From Bacteroidales bacterium (GTDB lineage: Bacteria; Bacteroidota; Bacteroidia; Bacteroidales; FEN-979): a stretch of DNA of 19,822 bases. Location: positions 1 through 19,822 of the forward strand of contig JALNWE010000055.1 of assembly GCA_023231065.1 (NCBI GenBank). The letters run 5' to 3'. A program made the position numbers and the translations under genes. Positions 7,605 through 14,914 of this stretch are shown here, piece after piece. Position 1 is the first letter of the stretch; every line of letters starts with the position of its first letter. Below the pieces are notes generated by a model. The model was given only the letters and a program-made list of their open reading frames with translations, was not told where the DNA came from and ran no database searches.

Positions 7605-8966
7605 ATGTTTATCCGCTTCGCCATATCGAACCTTTTCTCATTCCAAAAAGAGACCGAATTCAACCTGTTTCCGGGTAGAATTAACCGCCTAGGTCACCAT
7701 AAATATAAAGCATTGGGAATAGAGACATTAAAGACCTCGGCCATATATGGGGCCAATGGCGCAGGAAAATCTAATCTCGTAAAAGCAATCGATACCTTAA
7801 AAGATTTTGTTATCTCCGGCAACATTCCCGAAGCGCTGTTCAGCCAGAAATTCAAACTCACAAAAAAATCGATCAAGGAGCCGGTTTATCTGGGCATTGA
7901 ATTCATTCATAAAAACAAAGCATATTATTATGGTATTCATGTAAACGATGGCATCGTCCTTAAAGAAGAGTTGCTTTTTTCCGGTCTCGGGAAAAAAGAA
8001 GACAAACCGATCTTTATAAGGTCTTCGAAACCTGACAAAAGTTCCCAGATCATTTTTTTCCAGGGTTTTGAGGGTTCAAAGGAAAATGTCCTGCTAAAAG
8101 GGATCATTGAAAAAGATCTCCTGAAACATGATAAATCATTGCTTACACTGCTTAATGGCTTAAGCAATGAAAGCTTTACTGAGATGAAAACAGCTTTTGA
8201 ATGGTTCAACAACCAACTTGTAATTTTGTATCCTAAATCCCGGCCTTTAGAGCTTGTTCATAACCTCGACGTGAAAAAAATTCTGCTCACATTTGCCAAC
8301 GATATCATGGTTTCTTTTCAAACAGGAGTGAAACAGATTATTCCTGAAAAGAAAAGCATAGAGGAGTTCGTGGGTGAAGAAAACCGGGCAGAAATTGATA
8401 AAATTGTATCAGAAGTAAGATCATCTCCAGGAAAGATGATTGGATTAATGAACCAGGACGATGAGATTGTTGTGATAGATGAAGCAGGCAAGATCATAGC
8501 AAAACGATTGTCGCTGAACCATTCGGGAGATAAAGGACAACTGGTTCCTTTCAACCTGAACCAGGAATCGGACGGAACAAAAAGATTATTACAGTACATC
8601 CCTGTTATCCTCGACGTGATAATAAATGATAAGGTTTGCTTTATCGATGAAATGGAAAGAAGCCTTCACCCCTTACTTGTTAAAGAACTTGTCAGGAAAT
8701 TTTCAGGAGATAATTCTACAAAAGGGCAACTGGTGTTTACTACCCACGAATCCAATCTCCTTGACCAGGATATTTTTCGGCAGGATGAAATCTGGTTTGC
8801 CGAAAAAAACAAACTTGGTGCTACAGAACTCTATCCCCTGACCGAATTCAAAAAGGAACATCATACCATCGACCTAAGAAAAGGATATTTGACGGGGAGA
8901 TATGGAGCCATACCATTCCTTGGCAATTTGTCTGATCTGAAATGGAATAGTTATGCCGCTGACTGA
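7605..8966 (+). CDS. AAA15/RloA-type ATPase, probable defence protein
   Basis: This 453-residue protein starts with the AAA15 N-terminus (RFAISNLFSFQKE). Walker A GANGAGKSN is at 49-57 (K55), a signature-like ESDGTKRLLQ at 321-330, Walker B CFIDEMERSLHP at 345-356 (D348, E349) and the switch TTHESN at 379-384 (H381). It ends in the family-typical QDEIWFAEK (393-401), TELYPLTEF and GRYGAIPFL. This SMC/ABC-like ATPase group includes RloA and AbiLi, which act in phage defence with a partner nuclease or TOPRIM protein such as RloB/AbiLii. I chose ATG 7605 over GTG 7587 because of the promoter. The 3' end overlaps by 14 bases a second frame (8953-9081) that looks like a cut-off partner gene, so the system may now be incomplete. 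Confidence 0.85.
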   Translation: MFIRFAISNLFSFQKETEFNLFPGRINRLGHHKYKALGIETLKTSAIYGANGAGKSNLVKAIDTLKDFVISGNIPEALFSQKFKLTKKSIKEPVYLGIEFIHKNKAYYYGIHVNDGIVLKEELLFSGLGKKEDKPIFIRSSKPDKSSQIIFFQGFEGSKENVLLKGIIEKDLLKHDKSLLTLLNGLSNESFTEMKTAFEWFNNQLVILYPKSRPLELVHNLDVKKILLTFANDIMVSFQTGVKQIIPEKKSIEEFVGEENRAEIDKIVSEVRSSPGKMIGLMNQDDEIVVIDEAGKIIAKRLSLNHSGDKGQLVPFNLNQESDGTKRLLQYIPVILDVIINDKVCFIDEMERSLHPLLVKELVRKFSGDNSTKGQLVFTTHESNLLDQDIFRQDEIWFAEKNKLGATELYPLTEFKKEHHTIDLRKGYLTGRYGAIPFLGNLSDLKWNSYAAD

Positions 8967-9081
8967 CCGTCGTGAATACCGCAAGAAACTGGCTTTACTT
9001 TCATTTCACAAAGACCATTCCCGAAATGACCGGTCATTCAGGATGCCAGGCATGGAAAGAGCTATTCCGTACCTCACGTAA
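8953..9081 (+). pseudogene. stub of a gene coupled to the AAA15 ATPase, truncated by a repeat
   Basis: An ATG at 8953 lies inside the last codons of the ATPase gene in another frame, the arrangement of translationally coupled two-gene operons. The product begins MPLTDRREYRKKLALLSFHK and stops after 42 residues at a TAA. Its last five residues (IPYLT) are encoded by repeat module A, so the original gene was longer and its 3' part has been lost or replaced. A partner of the ATPase (RloB/AbiLii-like or other) is expected here from context, but the stub is too short to name. I see the overlap and truncation directly; the partner role is inferred. Confidence 0.45.
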
Positions 9082-9191
9082 CGAATTGTGTCACTGAGCC
9101 CAACTCATCTACCAATATAATGTCCCTGACGGGACTTTAACAAGATTTCCATGTGACGAGACCTTCCAGGTTTTGGAAACCTGGAAGGTCT
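9064..9191. repeat. composite intergenic repeat, copy 1 (modules A, B, C)
   Basis: Module A (ATTCCGTACCTCACG, then ACGAATTGTGTCAC, 9064-9094) is followed by module B (TACCAATATAATGTCCCTGACGGGACTT cut into its palindrome GTCCC-TGAC-GGGAC, ending near 9137) and module C. Module C has a perfect 15-bp stem, AGACCTTCCAGGTTT (9159-9173) and AAACCTGGAAGGTCT (9177-9191), around a TGG loop. Copies with A and B in the same order and spacing occur at 10789 and 19583. Each module is palindromic, as expected of REP-like or MITE-like elements; no transposase is nearby. Confidence 0.75.
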
Positions 9192-9338
9192 TTACCCTCT
9201 CTCCTACCTCATCGCCGACTTGACAAAAACCACAGCGGTGTCCCACGTCAATCATTTGAGAATATCGGAGGATTATTTTTATACGGTTCGTGTATGAATT
9301 CGTGATTTTATGTAATTTTGTTATTGTAATTCATTAAT
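9192..9338. other. gap after repeat copy 1, with a possible broken coding tail
   Basis: The frame from 9193 to the TGA at 9295-9297 reads like a protein tail (YLIADLTKTTAVSHVNHLRI, then SEDYFYTVRV), with no start of its own, and directly follows module C. It may be the end of a gene displaced by the repeat, possibly the coupled gene at 8953, but this is unproven. TAATTTTG at 9313-9320 resembles a -7 box for the small frames that follow, although no TTG is seen at the right distance upstream. Confidence 0.3.
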
Positions 9339-9410
9339 ATGGAGGATCTTATTAGCTCAATGGCAGATATGCCTGACCATGTTAAAAGTAAATACAGATA
9401 CAAATATTGA
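9339..9410 (+). CDS. possible 23-residue leader or small peptide
   Basis: ATG 9339 to TGA 9408-9410 encodes MEDLISSMADMPDHVKSKYR followed by YKY. It lies 18 bases after a TAnnTTTG-like box and 36 bases before the ATG of the next gene. It could be a leader peptide, the start of a broken gene, or chance. The short length gives no statistical support, and I recognise no family. Confidence 0.25.
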   Translation: MEDLISSMADMPDHVKSKYRYKY

Positions 9411-9446
9411 TTAATTAAAGTGTTGAATATTAACAATAAAACAAAG

Positions 9447-10016
9447 ATGAATTTACTTCCGTTTGAAGGGTATATGATACCTGGGTTACATTTTAATGAT
9501 TGTGGTATATGGATTTTAAACTGGAACGATAATCCTACACCTTACAAAAAAATGGTTGAAGTTTGGATTTTATGGTATGATGGGCGAAAGGAATGTTACA
9601 TTAGTCCTATTGAGGCAGAACATATCCTTCGAAAATACCATAGCTTTGACAGTATTATTCCATCAGAGATCGACATCTCTCATAATACGAATGGCATTGA
9701 TTTAAAAATTGCTGCGAATGGTAAAAATATTTGCGTTTTGAGTTTAACGTATAAAGAATCTTTTAAATATTGGTTGATTAGTTTAATGCTAAAAATTGGA
9801 AACAAAGATAGGATAGGAGAAAAAGGCAGAACTGAAACAGGTAAATATTACCATAACATTCCTAAAAAGATTATTCCTCTACTTGTTAAAAAGGCTGAAC
9901 TTAATGGTATTCAATTACAGGGCATTGTAAAGCCTCAGATTAAATTCCCGCTTGGTGACGGGAAACCTTCTGATGAACCTCTGATTAATTTTTGTACACA
10001 CATGTTGGAAGAATAA
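9447..10016 (+). CDS. unrecognised 189-residue protein
   Basis: I do not recognise this protein. ATG 9447 is preferred; a GTG at 9420 would add nine asparagine- and lysine-rich residues. It has no signal peptide or membrane segment and is rich in aromatic residues in its first half (GIWILNWNDN, EVWILWYDGRKECY). A basic middle section (KIGNKDRIGEKGRTETGKYY) is followed by a conserved-looking C-terminus (IKFPLGDGKPSDEPLINFC). The sequence looks like a compact alpha/beta domain. It is a single gene between two repeat-bearing regions, next to a possible small upstream frame, and its A+T-rich composition suggests accessory DNA. An immunity or cargo gene would fit the place, but nothing in the sequence demonstrates that. 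Confidence 0.65.
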   Translation: MNLLPFEGYMIPGLHFNDCGIWILNWNDNPTPYKKMVEVWILWYDGRKECYISPIEAEHILRKYHSFDSIIPSEIDISHNTNGIDLKIAANGKNICVLSLTYKESFKYWLISLMLKIGNKDRIGEKGRTETGKYYHNIPKKIIPLLVKKAELNGIQLQGIVKPQIKFPLGDGKPSDEPLINFCTHMLEE

Positions 10017-10047
10017 TTAACGTTTTGGTTTTTTCAGGTTGATGGCT

Positions 10048-10065
10048 ATCCCACGATAGCGGGAT
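10048..10065. repeat. short palindromic element upstream of the VOC gene
   Basis: ATCCC (10048-10052) and GGGAT (10061-10065) pair around ACGATAGC in the 112-base gap between two genes. The element looks like another small intergenic palindrome. No second copy was noticed in the window and no T-run follows, so termination of the upstream gene is possible but weakly supported. Confidence 0.3.
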
Positions 10066-10128
10066 TTAGCTCAACGAGTTGCCAACCACTGTGAAACATA
10101 TTTACAATCAATTCCAAAAGAAACAAGC

Positions 10129-10611
10129 ATGAAGTACATTTGTCCGCTGATTACCGTAACAGATATCAAACGATCGCGTGATTTTTATGAAGGGATTTTA
10201 TCCCAAAAAGTGAAGTACGATTTGGGCCAGAATGTCACTTTTCAAGGCGATTTTGCAATTCATTTACAATCACACTTTAGCCAGTTGATAGATAACAAGC
10301 CGATTCAATCAGGAGGAAATAATTTTGAACTTTATTTCGAGTACGACAATATTGATGAAATAGTCGGCAGGTTAAGGAATAACCGTGTAGCATTTGTTCA
10401 TGATGCAAGGGAACAACCATGGCGACAAAAGGTAGTACGTATCTACGATCCGGATATGAACATAATTGAGATTGGTGAATCCCTGGAATATCTGTCTTAC
10501 CGATTAAGTAATGATGGTTTATCTGACGATCAGATATCTGCTTCGGTGGGGATACCTGTAGAATTTGTAAAATCCTCAATCGATAAATATCGAAAATCGA
10601 AAACAGATTGA
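10129..10611 (+). CDS. VOC-family (glyoxalase/bleomycin resistance-like) protein with a C-terminal helical extension
   Basis: This 160-residue protein has the paired beta-alpha-beta-beta-beta pattern of the vicinal oxygen chelate fold. The first module is residues 1-55 (ICPLITVTDIKRSRDFYEGI) and the second about 65-118, ending in the characteristic YDPDMNIIEIGE. The usual first metal histidine near residue 5 is absent, while the glutamate in IIEIGE is present, so metal catalysis is uncertain and a binding or resistance role is possible. Residues about 120-160 form an extension (LSDDQISASVGIPVEFVKSS) that resembles a helix-turn-helix. ATG 10129 is preceded by the A-rich stretch ccaaaagaaacaagc. 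No operon partners are evident. The fold is secure; the substrate is unknown. Confidence 0.8.
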   Translation: MKYICPLITVTDIKRSRDFYEGILSQKVKYDLGQNVTFQGDFAIHLQSHFSQLIDNKPIQSGGNNFELYFEYDNIDEIVGRLRNNRVAFVHDAREQPWRQKVVRIYDPDMNIIEIGESLEYLSYRLSNDGLSDDQISASVGIPVEFVKSSIDKYRKSKTD

Positions 10612-10663
10612 CTGAATTACGATTCAACAATGACAGCCCATACTTATAATCCTTTTTCTAAAA

Positions 10664-10816
10664 ATTAATTCCAGTGATCAAACATCTCTTCCACATCAAG
10701 TTCGTGATGTCACAAAAACAGGTCACTTTGGGACTGGTGATCTTGAATTCGTTCTAAAAAGCGAGGATGATCTTGAGGTTGCCAAGAAATTCCGTACCTC
10801 ACGGCACGAATTGTGA
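10664..10816 (+). pseudogene. C-terminal remnant of a DUF5655/COG3586-like protein, ended inside repeat module A
   Basis: This frame has no start codon in a sensible place and encodes about 50 residues, including HQVRDVTKTGHFGTGDLEFV and LKSEDDLEVAKKF, before passing into module A and stopping at TGA 10814-10816. The RDV...GHFGTGDLE pattern resembles the end of the DUF5655 domain of COG3586 proteins (annotated as predicted transport proteins and often near restriction genes), as I remember that family. The upstream portion of the gene is missing, replaced by the region after the VOC gene. It is non-functional as it stands; the family assignment is tentative. Confidence 0.4.
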
Positions 10817-10860
10817 CATAACGCCGATCTTCTACCAATATCAAGTCCCTGACGCGACTT
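10789..10860. repeat. composite intergenic repeat, copy 2 (modules A and B)
   Basis: Module A (ATTCCGTACCTCACGGCACG, then AATTGTGACA) starts at 10789, and module B contains AAGTCCC-TGAC-GCGACTT (10843-10860). Its palindrome has one mismatch against the GGGACTT of copy 3. The interval between A and B matches the other copies. Module C is not present. In its place is a different inverted repeat, CCTTTCG (10887-10893) and CGAAAGG (10911-10917), after a short stretch (gatggttta) shared with copy 3. Confidence 0.7.
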
Positions 10861-11022
10861 AAGATGGTTTAGTCTGAAAGATGAGACCTTTCGCAGACCA
10901 GGAGGCTTTACGAAAGGATTTCCCTTCCATTTCTTTTTCAAAAAGATCAATTATCGGTTTACTCAAGATATTTTCCACAAGTATGTTTCAAATAAAATCT
11001 TCTTTTTGATGTTGAATTACAG
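10861..11022. other. gap between repeat copy 2 and the sigma-factor promoter
   Basis: This stretch holds the 7-bp inverted repeat at 10887-10917 and a T-rich run (ttctttttcaa, about 10931-10941) that could end rightward transcripts. No convincing coding frame is seen on either strand. Confidence 0.4.
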
Positions 11023-11051
11023 TTTGAGTACAACGATAATGTGTATATTTC
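11023..11051 (+). promoter_or_regulatory. candidate promoter of the ECF sigma operon
   Basis: TTTG (11023-11026), a 17-base spacer and TATATTTC (11044-11051) approximate the Bacteroidota consensus, with a C in place of the last G and a slightly short spacer. Transcription would begin near 11058, just before the open frame of the sigma gene. An autoregulated alternative promoter read by the ECF factor itself is also possible and cannot be recognised here. Confidence 0.4.
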
Positions 11052-11078
11052 CGAAATCAAATTCCAAAAAAATCAAGT

Positions 11079-11675
11079 CTGAAGAAAGCAAAAGGAAATA
11101 AGAAGGGTCCAATTGGATCTGAAGGGTTCAACATAGAAGATAAAATTGGCTTTGAGCAGCTTTTTCGTTCACAGTACAGTTCACTTTGCGGTTATGCAAA
11201 TTCTTTCTTGAAGGATACAGATACTTCGGAAGAAATTGTGCAAGAGGTGATGTTCAAGATATGGGTCAACAGGAATTCTTTACAAATCACTGGTCCCATA
11301 CGAAACTATCTGATGCGAGCTGTACGCAATAGTTGTTTAAATTTCCTGAAACACCTTGATGTTTGTAAAGACCATAGAGCCTGGTATGAAACCATGGATA
11401 AAGAGTCTGGTCCTTCACCTGAGGAGATAATGATCGTTTCTGAACTGGAGCAAAAGATCAGAAATGCGATAGATGATCTTCCACTGGAACGTAGAAAGAT
11501 TTTTATCCTGAACCGCTATGATCGCTTGTCATATACTGAGATCGCTGAAAAGCTTGACATATCAATAAAAACCGTGGAAAACCAGATGGGGAAAGCGCTT
11601 AAAACACTCCGGAACGATTTATCTGAATACCTGCCCTTAATAGTCTTGTTTTTTTTTGATATCTTCAGCAATTAA
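11079..11675 (+). CDS. ECF-family RNA polymerase sigma factor (FecI-like), start codon uncertain
   Basis: The frame is open from 11040. It encodes sigma region 2 (FEQLFRSQYSSLCGYANSFL, from 11151, then DTSEEIVQEVMFKIW) and region 4 (AIDDLPLERRKIFILNRYDR, then LSYTEIAEKLDISIKTVENQ), the layout of an ECF factor. It would direct RNA polymerase to envelope-stress or transport genes when released by the FecR protein encoded next. The only common start codon, TTG 11208, would remove most of region 2. CTG 11079 is chosen here as the most plausible rare start about 20 bases after the predicted transcription start; ATA 11133 could be a mutated ATG. The C-terminus ends in an unusual hydrophobic tail (LPLIVLFFFDIFSN). 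The family is certain, the N-terminus is not. Confidence 0.85.
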   Translation: MKKAKGNKKGPIGSEGFNIEDKIGFEQLFRSQYSSLCGYANSFLKDTDTSEEIVQEVMFKIWVNRNSLQITGPIRNYLMRAVRNSCLNFLKHLDVCKDHRAWYETMDKESGPSPEEIMIVSELEQKIRNAIDDLPLERRKIFILNRYDRLSYTEIAEKLDISIKTVENQMGKALKTLRNDLSEYLPLIVLFFFDIFSN

Positions 11676-11809
11676 ACCGGTCAAATGGCCTTACGAGATG
11701 CTGATAAAAATAATTAACCGGAAAATGGATAATATTATTTCAGAACAGGATAGGGGTAGGAGGTTTTCAAATTGTCATTAGGTTACACAGGATTATGAAT
11801 TAAAACAAG

Positions 11810-12835
11810 ATGGATATCGACGATAATTTACTACTTCAGTACCTACTTGGAAATGCGGACGAACCAGTTCGTAACAAAGTAGAAAAGTGGCTGGAGGCTG
11901 ACGCCGGGAACAGGAAATACCTGGATCAGCTTGAGGCATTATGGCTGGAGACTGGCAAACTTGATCCGCCACCCCTTCCGGTTGATCTGCAACAAGCCTG
12001 GGTGCGAATATCAGATCGAATAGAAAAACACGAAGCAAGGAATACGGTTCGGATAAAGAAATTTGATGGCATACACTATTTGAAGTATGCCATAAGCGCC
12101 GCTGCCTTAATACTTATTGTTTTTGGAATTTATTCCATCATTAAAATATATACAGTTAAGGTCAATGAGGCTGAGATGATATCAACTGCGTCGGTTTTAC
12201 ATGATACCTTATCCGATGGTTCACGTATAGCGCTCAACAGACAATCGAAACTTAAATATCCCAGCCACTTTCAAGGTAGGGAACGATTGGTGAAACTTAC
12301 CGGCGAGGGTTTTTTTGAAGTATCGAAGGATCCTTTACGACCTTTTATCGTCGATGCTGGAATTGCAAAGGTGAAAGTCTTAGGGACGGCGTTCAGTATT
12401 TCAGCCTATCCGGGTCAAAACATTAAGGTCACAGTGAATGAAGGCCGGGTGCTATTCTTCACGCTTGGTTCAACCAAAGGGGATAGTTTATCAATTGTCC
12501 TTGAAGCAGGAATGTCAGGAGCGCTGAAACATGGCACGTTGAAACCGATGATCGTTGAAAATTCAGCTCCCGACAAGCTGTTTTGGGCCAATCATGTTCT
12601 TGAATTCAACAGGGTTCCCCTTTCGGAGGTGTTTGGGTTGGTGGAAAAATATTACGATGTTAAAATTTCTGTAAGTACACCGGATATCCGAAACTGCCGG
12701 CTCTCAGCTTCTTTCGTAAACGAACCCGTAAACCGCATTATGACAGTCATCGCTGAATCGTTCGGGTTGAAACTATCTGTTGATGGAAATAAATATTTCT
12801 TGAGTGGAAATGGTTGCAGCAAAGAGAATAATTAG
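11810..12835 (+). CDS. FecR-family anti-sigma factor with DUF4974 C-terminus
   Basis: This 341-residue inner-membrane protein follows the sigma gene after 134 bases. Residues 1-75 form the cytoplasmic sigma-binding region, 92-113 one transmembrane helix (ISAAALILIVFGIYSIIKIY), and about 129-214 the periplasmic FecR domain (DGSRIALNRQSKLKYP, GEGFFEVSKDPLRPFIV, VKVLGTAFSI). Residues about 264-335 match DUF4974 (LEFNRVPLSEVFGLVEKYYD, then LSASFVNEP). In FecIRA-like signalling the periplasmic part contacts an STN domain of an outer-membrane protein and passes the signal to the sigma factor. The 3' end overlaps the next gene, which encodes such an STN domain. ATG 11810 is well placed. The ligand is unknown. 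Confidence 0.92.
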   Translation: MDIDDNLLLQYLLGNADEPVRNKVEKWLEADAGNRKYLDQLEALWLETGKLDPPPLPVDLQQAWVRISDRIEKHEARNTVRIKKFDGIHYLKYAISAAALILIVFGIYSIIKIYTVKVNEAEMISTASVLHDTLSDGSRIALNRQSKLKYPSHFQGRERLVKLTGEGFFEVSKDPLRPFIVDAGIAKVKVLGTAFSISAYPGQNIKVTVNEGRVLFFTLGSTKGDSLSIVLEAGMSGALKHGTLKPMIVENSAPDKLFWANHVLEFNRVPLSEVFGLVEKYYDVKISVSTPDIRNCRLSASFVNEPVNRIMTVIAESFGLKLSVDGNKYFLSGNGCSKENN

Positions 12836-14603
12836 ACTCGGGGTAATAATCTTTTTTTTGCTTGTTCAGACTATATCCGGTTTCGCACAGGGCAGTTTTC
12901 TTTCCCGAAAAATCACCCTCGACATACCCAAATGCAGTCTGGATGTTGCCCTTTATGAGATAGGAAAAGCAGGATGTTTCCGTTTTTCTTATGATGCCGA
13001 CCTGATTCCTGTTCAACGCAAGGTAACCTTGAAAACCAATAATATCCAGGTGCGAGCCTTATTGAAAGAGATCCTTGGGAAAGATATCCGTCCAATTGAA
13101 ATCGGAAATCATGTTATCCTGATCAGGGACAGATCGGTTTCTTACGAAAAAAAAACATTTCCGAACATTGTTATCATGGGGGCCATCCTGGATGCCTTCA
13201 ACCGTAATCCCCTGAAGGATGTTACGGTATTTGAAGTTGAGAATAAAAAATCGGCAATCTCGGAAGAAAACGGTAAATATAAATTGGTAATACCAACGGG
13301 GAAGAAAATCAGAAGTCTCAATTTCTGCAAATCAGGATATGCGGATACCGTCATCTTTATAAACCAGGCTAACGAATTTAAGATTAATGTCTTACTACGC
13401 CCGTTGTTGGAAATAATTCCAAGATTGGATACAAGGTCGGGATTGGTTTTAGTAACTAACATCGACAGCCTTAAAATCGTTGAATGGATTGTACCCCGTG
13501 TGACTTCAATAAATGCGCAAAATCTTGAGGTACATACTTCCAGAACGATACAGGCATCCATCATCCCTTACATAGGTACAAACTGGAAAGTGACAGGTTC
13601 CATTACAAACCGGGTTTCTTTTAACCTTTTAGCCGGATATACCGGGGGTTTAAAAGGTTTCGAACTGGGTAGCCTGTTGAATATCACCAGAAAGGAAATG
13701 AGTGGATTGCAAATCGGTGGAATAGGGAACATTGTTGGAGGAAGGGCAAATGGTTTACAAATCGGAGGATTGTTCAATTTTGATCTTGACAATTTTAAAG
13801 GGGTTCAGATCGCTGGTATGCTAAATTATGCTCCTGATACTATCCGTGGTTCTCAGATTAGTTTGATGACGAATGTTGCCAACGGCCATTGTAGTGGCGC
13901 CCAGATTTCGCTATTGCTTAACCTGGCATTAAAGGATGTGAGGAAGGTACAAGCCTGCTGTTTAGTGAATTATGGCCACAACGTAGATGGCGTTCAGTTT
14001 GCCGGTTTGCTTAACATTGCAAGAAATCACAATGACGGCCTTCAGATAGCAGGAATAGTCAATTATGCGACCATTGTGAACGGGGTCCAGATTGGCCTTG
14101 TCAATATATCCAATACAGTTGAAAGAGGTATCCCCATCGGTATTTTCAGCTATGTTCAGAAAGGATACCACTTGTTCGAAGTTTCTGGAAACGAGATTTT
14201 TTATGGTAATGTAGCCTTTAAATCCGGTACAAAGCGATTCTATAGTTTCGTGCAATTCGGGATAGGAAATGATTACAAGTTGCAGGGTTCTTACGGTATC
14301 GGAACGATCTTCACGCTAAACAAAAAATTATCAATGAACCTTGACGTATCTGCAGGATTCGTGTATCACCCCAAGGATACCATCTATCATGGGTTCCTGT
14401 TAAAGGCCAATCCAGCCCTGGAATACCGGTTTGCAAAACATTTTGCCCTGTTTATGGGCCCGGCATACAACTTATTTGTTTTCACTAAAGGCGACCCGAG
14501 CGCAACATCTCGTGGGCTATCCTTTTATGATTTTTACTTCAAATCTACCCCAAATGCTAGTATTCAGATGTGGATAGGCGGCGTACTGGGGGCCCGGTTT
14601 TGA
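12810..14603 (+). CDS. outer-membrane-type protein: STN domain, carboxypeptidase-regulatory-like domain and LA_2272-type surface repeats
   Basis: The 597-residue product starts with a signal peptide (RLGVIIFFLLVQTISGFAQ, about residues 8-26). An STN domain follows (about 30-105: ITLDIPKCSLDVALYEIGKA, then VRALLKEILG), then a carboxypeptidase-regulatory-like beta domain (about 118-200: GAILDAFNRNPLKDVTVFEV). From about residue 265 there are some ten repeats of about 20 residues with the core G-[LV]-Q-I-[AG]-G-x-x-N, the pattern of LA_2272-family surface proteins, ending in a likely beta-barrel. No TonB plug or receptor barrel is recognised. The start at ATG 12810 (GTG 12804 also possible) overlaps fecR by 26 bases, implying coupling. 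By analogy with FecA, the STN domain probably signals to the FecR protein. What is sensed is unknown. Confidence 0.82.
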   Translation: MVAAKRIIRLGVIIFFLLVQTISGFAQGSFLSRKITLDIPKCSLDVALYEIGKAGCFRFSYDADLIPVQRKVTLKTNNIQVRALLKEILGKDIRPIEIGNHVILIRDRSVSYEKKTFPNIVIMGAILDAFNRNPLKDVTVFEVENKKSAISEENGKYKLVIPTGKKIRSLNFCKSGYADTVIFINQANEFKINVLLRPLLEIIPRLDTRSGLVLVTNIDSLKIVEWIVPRVTSINAQNLEVHTSRTIQASIIPYIGTNWKVTGSITNRVSFNLLAGYTGGLKGFELGSLLNITRKEMSGLQIGGIGNIVGGRANGLQIGGLFNFDLDNFKGVQIAGMLNYAPDTIRGSQISLMTNVANGHCSGAQISLLLNLALKDVRKVQACCLVNYGHNVDGVQFAGLLNIARNHNDGLQIAGIVNYATIVNGVQIGLVNISNTVERGIPIGIFSYVQKGYHLFEVSGNEIFYGNVAFKSGTKRFYSFVQFGIGNDYKLQGSYGIGTIFTLNKKLSMNLDVSAGFVYHPKDTIYHGFLLKANPALEYRFAKHFALFMGPAYNLFVFTKGDPSATSRGLSFYDFYFKSTPNASIQMWIGGVLGARF

Positions 14604-14914
14604 TTTGAGCCAAATAACTGTGCCGTAAGCGGTTCCCCTGTCATTTTTTTCCTTTGATTTCATTTTTCTTTTTCAGTATTCTGCATTTGGCTTGTTGGTG
14701 ATCTTTATTTATCTCCAGATGTTTTTTGCTTTTCCTGAATGAACTTTTCAGACAAGGCCCCTAACTCCCGTCTTAATAGTTTTTCCAGTAATATCAATGG
14801 TTTCATAGATTGTCTAAAACAAATGTATTTGATAGTAGAATAAAAATAATTTATCCTGATAGGGGTAATCCGTTTCCCGGTTGTCATTGTATTATAAACC
14901 ATAAAAATATTCAC
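14604..14914. other. 311-base gap before the lipid operon
   Basis: A pyrimidine-rich stretch with several T-runs (about 14640-14680) follows a weak CCG-taag-CGG hairpin and could end the signalling operon. On the minus strand ATG 14806 to a stop at 14705 would encode a 33-residue amphipathic helix (MKPLILLEKLLRRELGALSE), too short to call a gene. Plus-strand TTTG near 14825 followed by A+T-rich DNA may hold the promoter of the next operon, but no full consensus is seen. Confidence 0.4.

Noticed and set aside
12810..14603. TonB-dependent receptor (FecA/SusC-like)
   Set aside because: The STN domain suggests it, but no plug domain is recognised and the C-terminal half consists of G-[LV]-Q-I repeats; the total length is also too short.
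14705..14914. Minus-strand gene of 69 codons
   Set aside because: Its first half overlaps the upstream region of the START gene in antisense and looks unlike a protein; only the last 33 codons look helical, which is not enough to call a gene.
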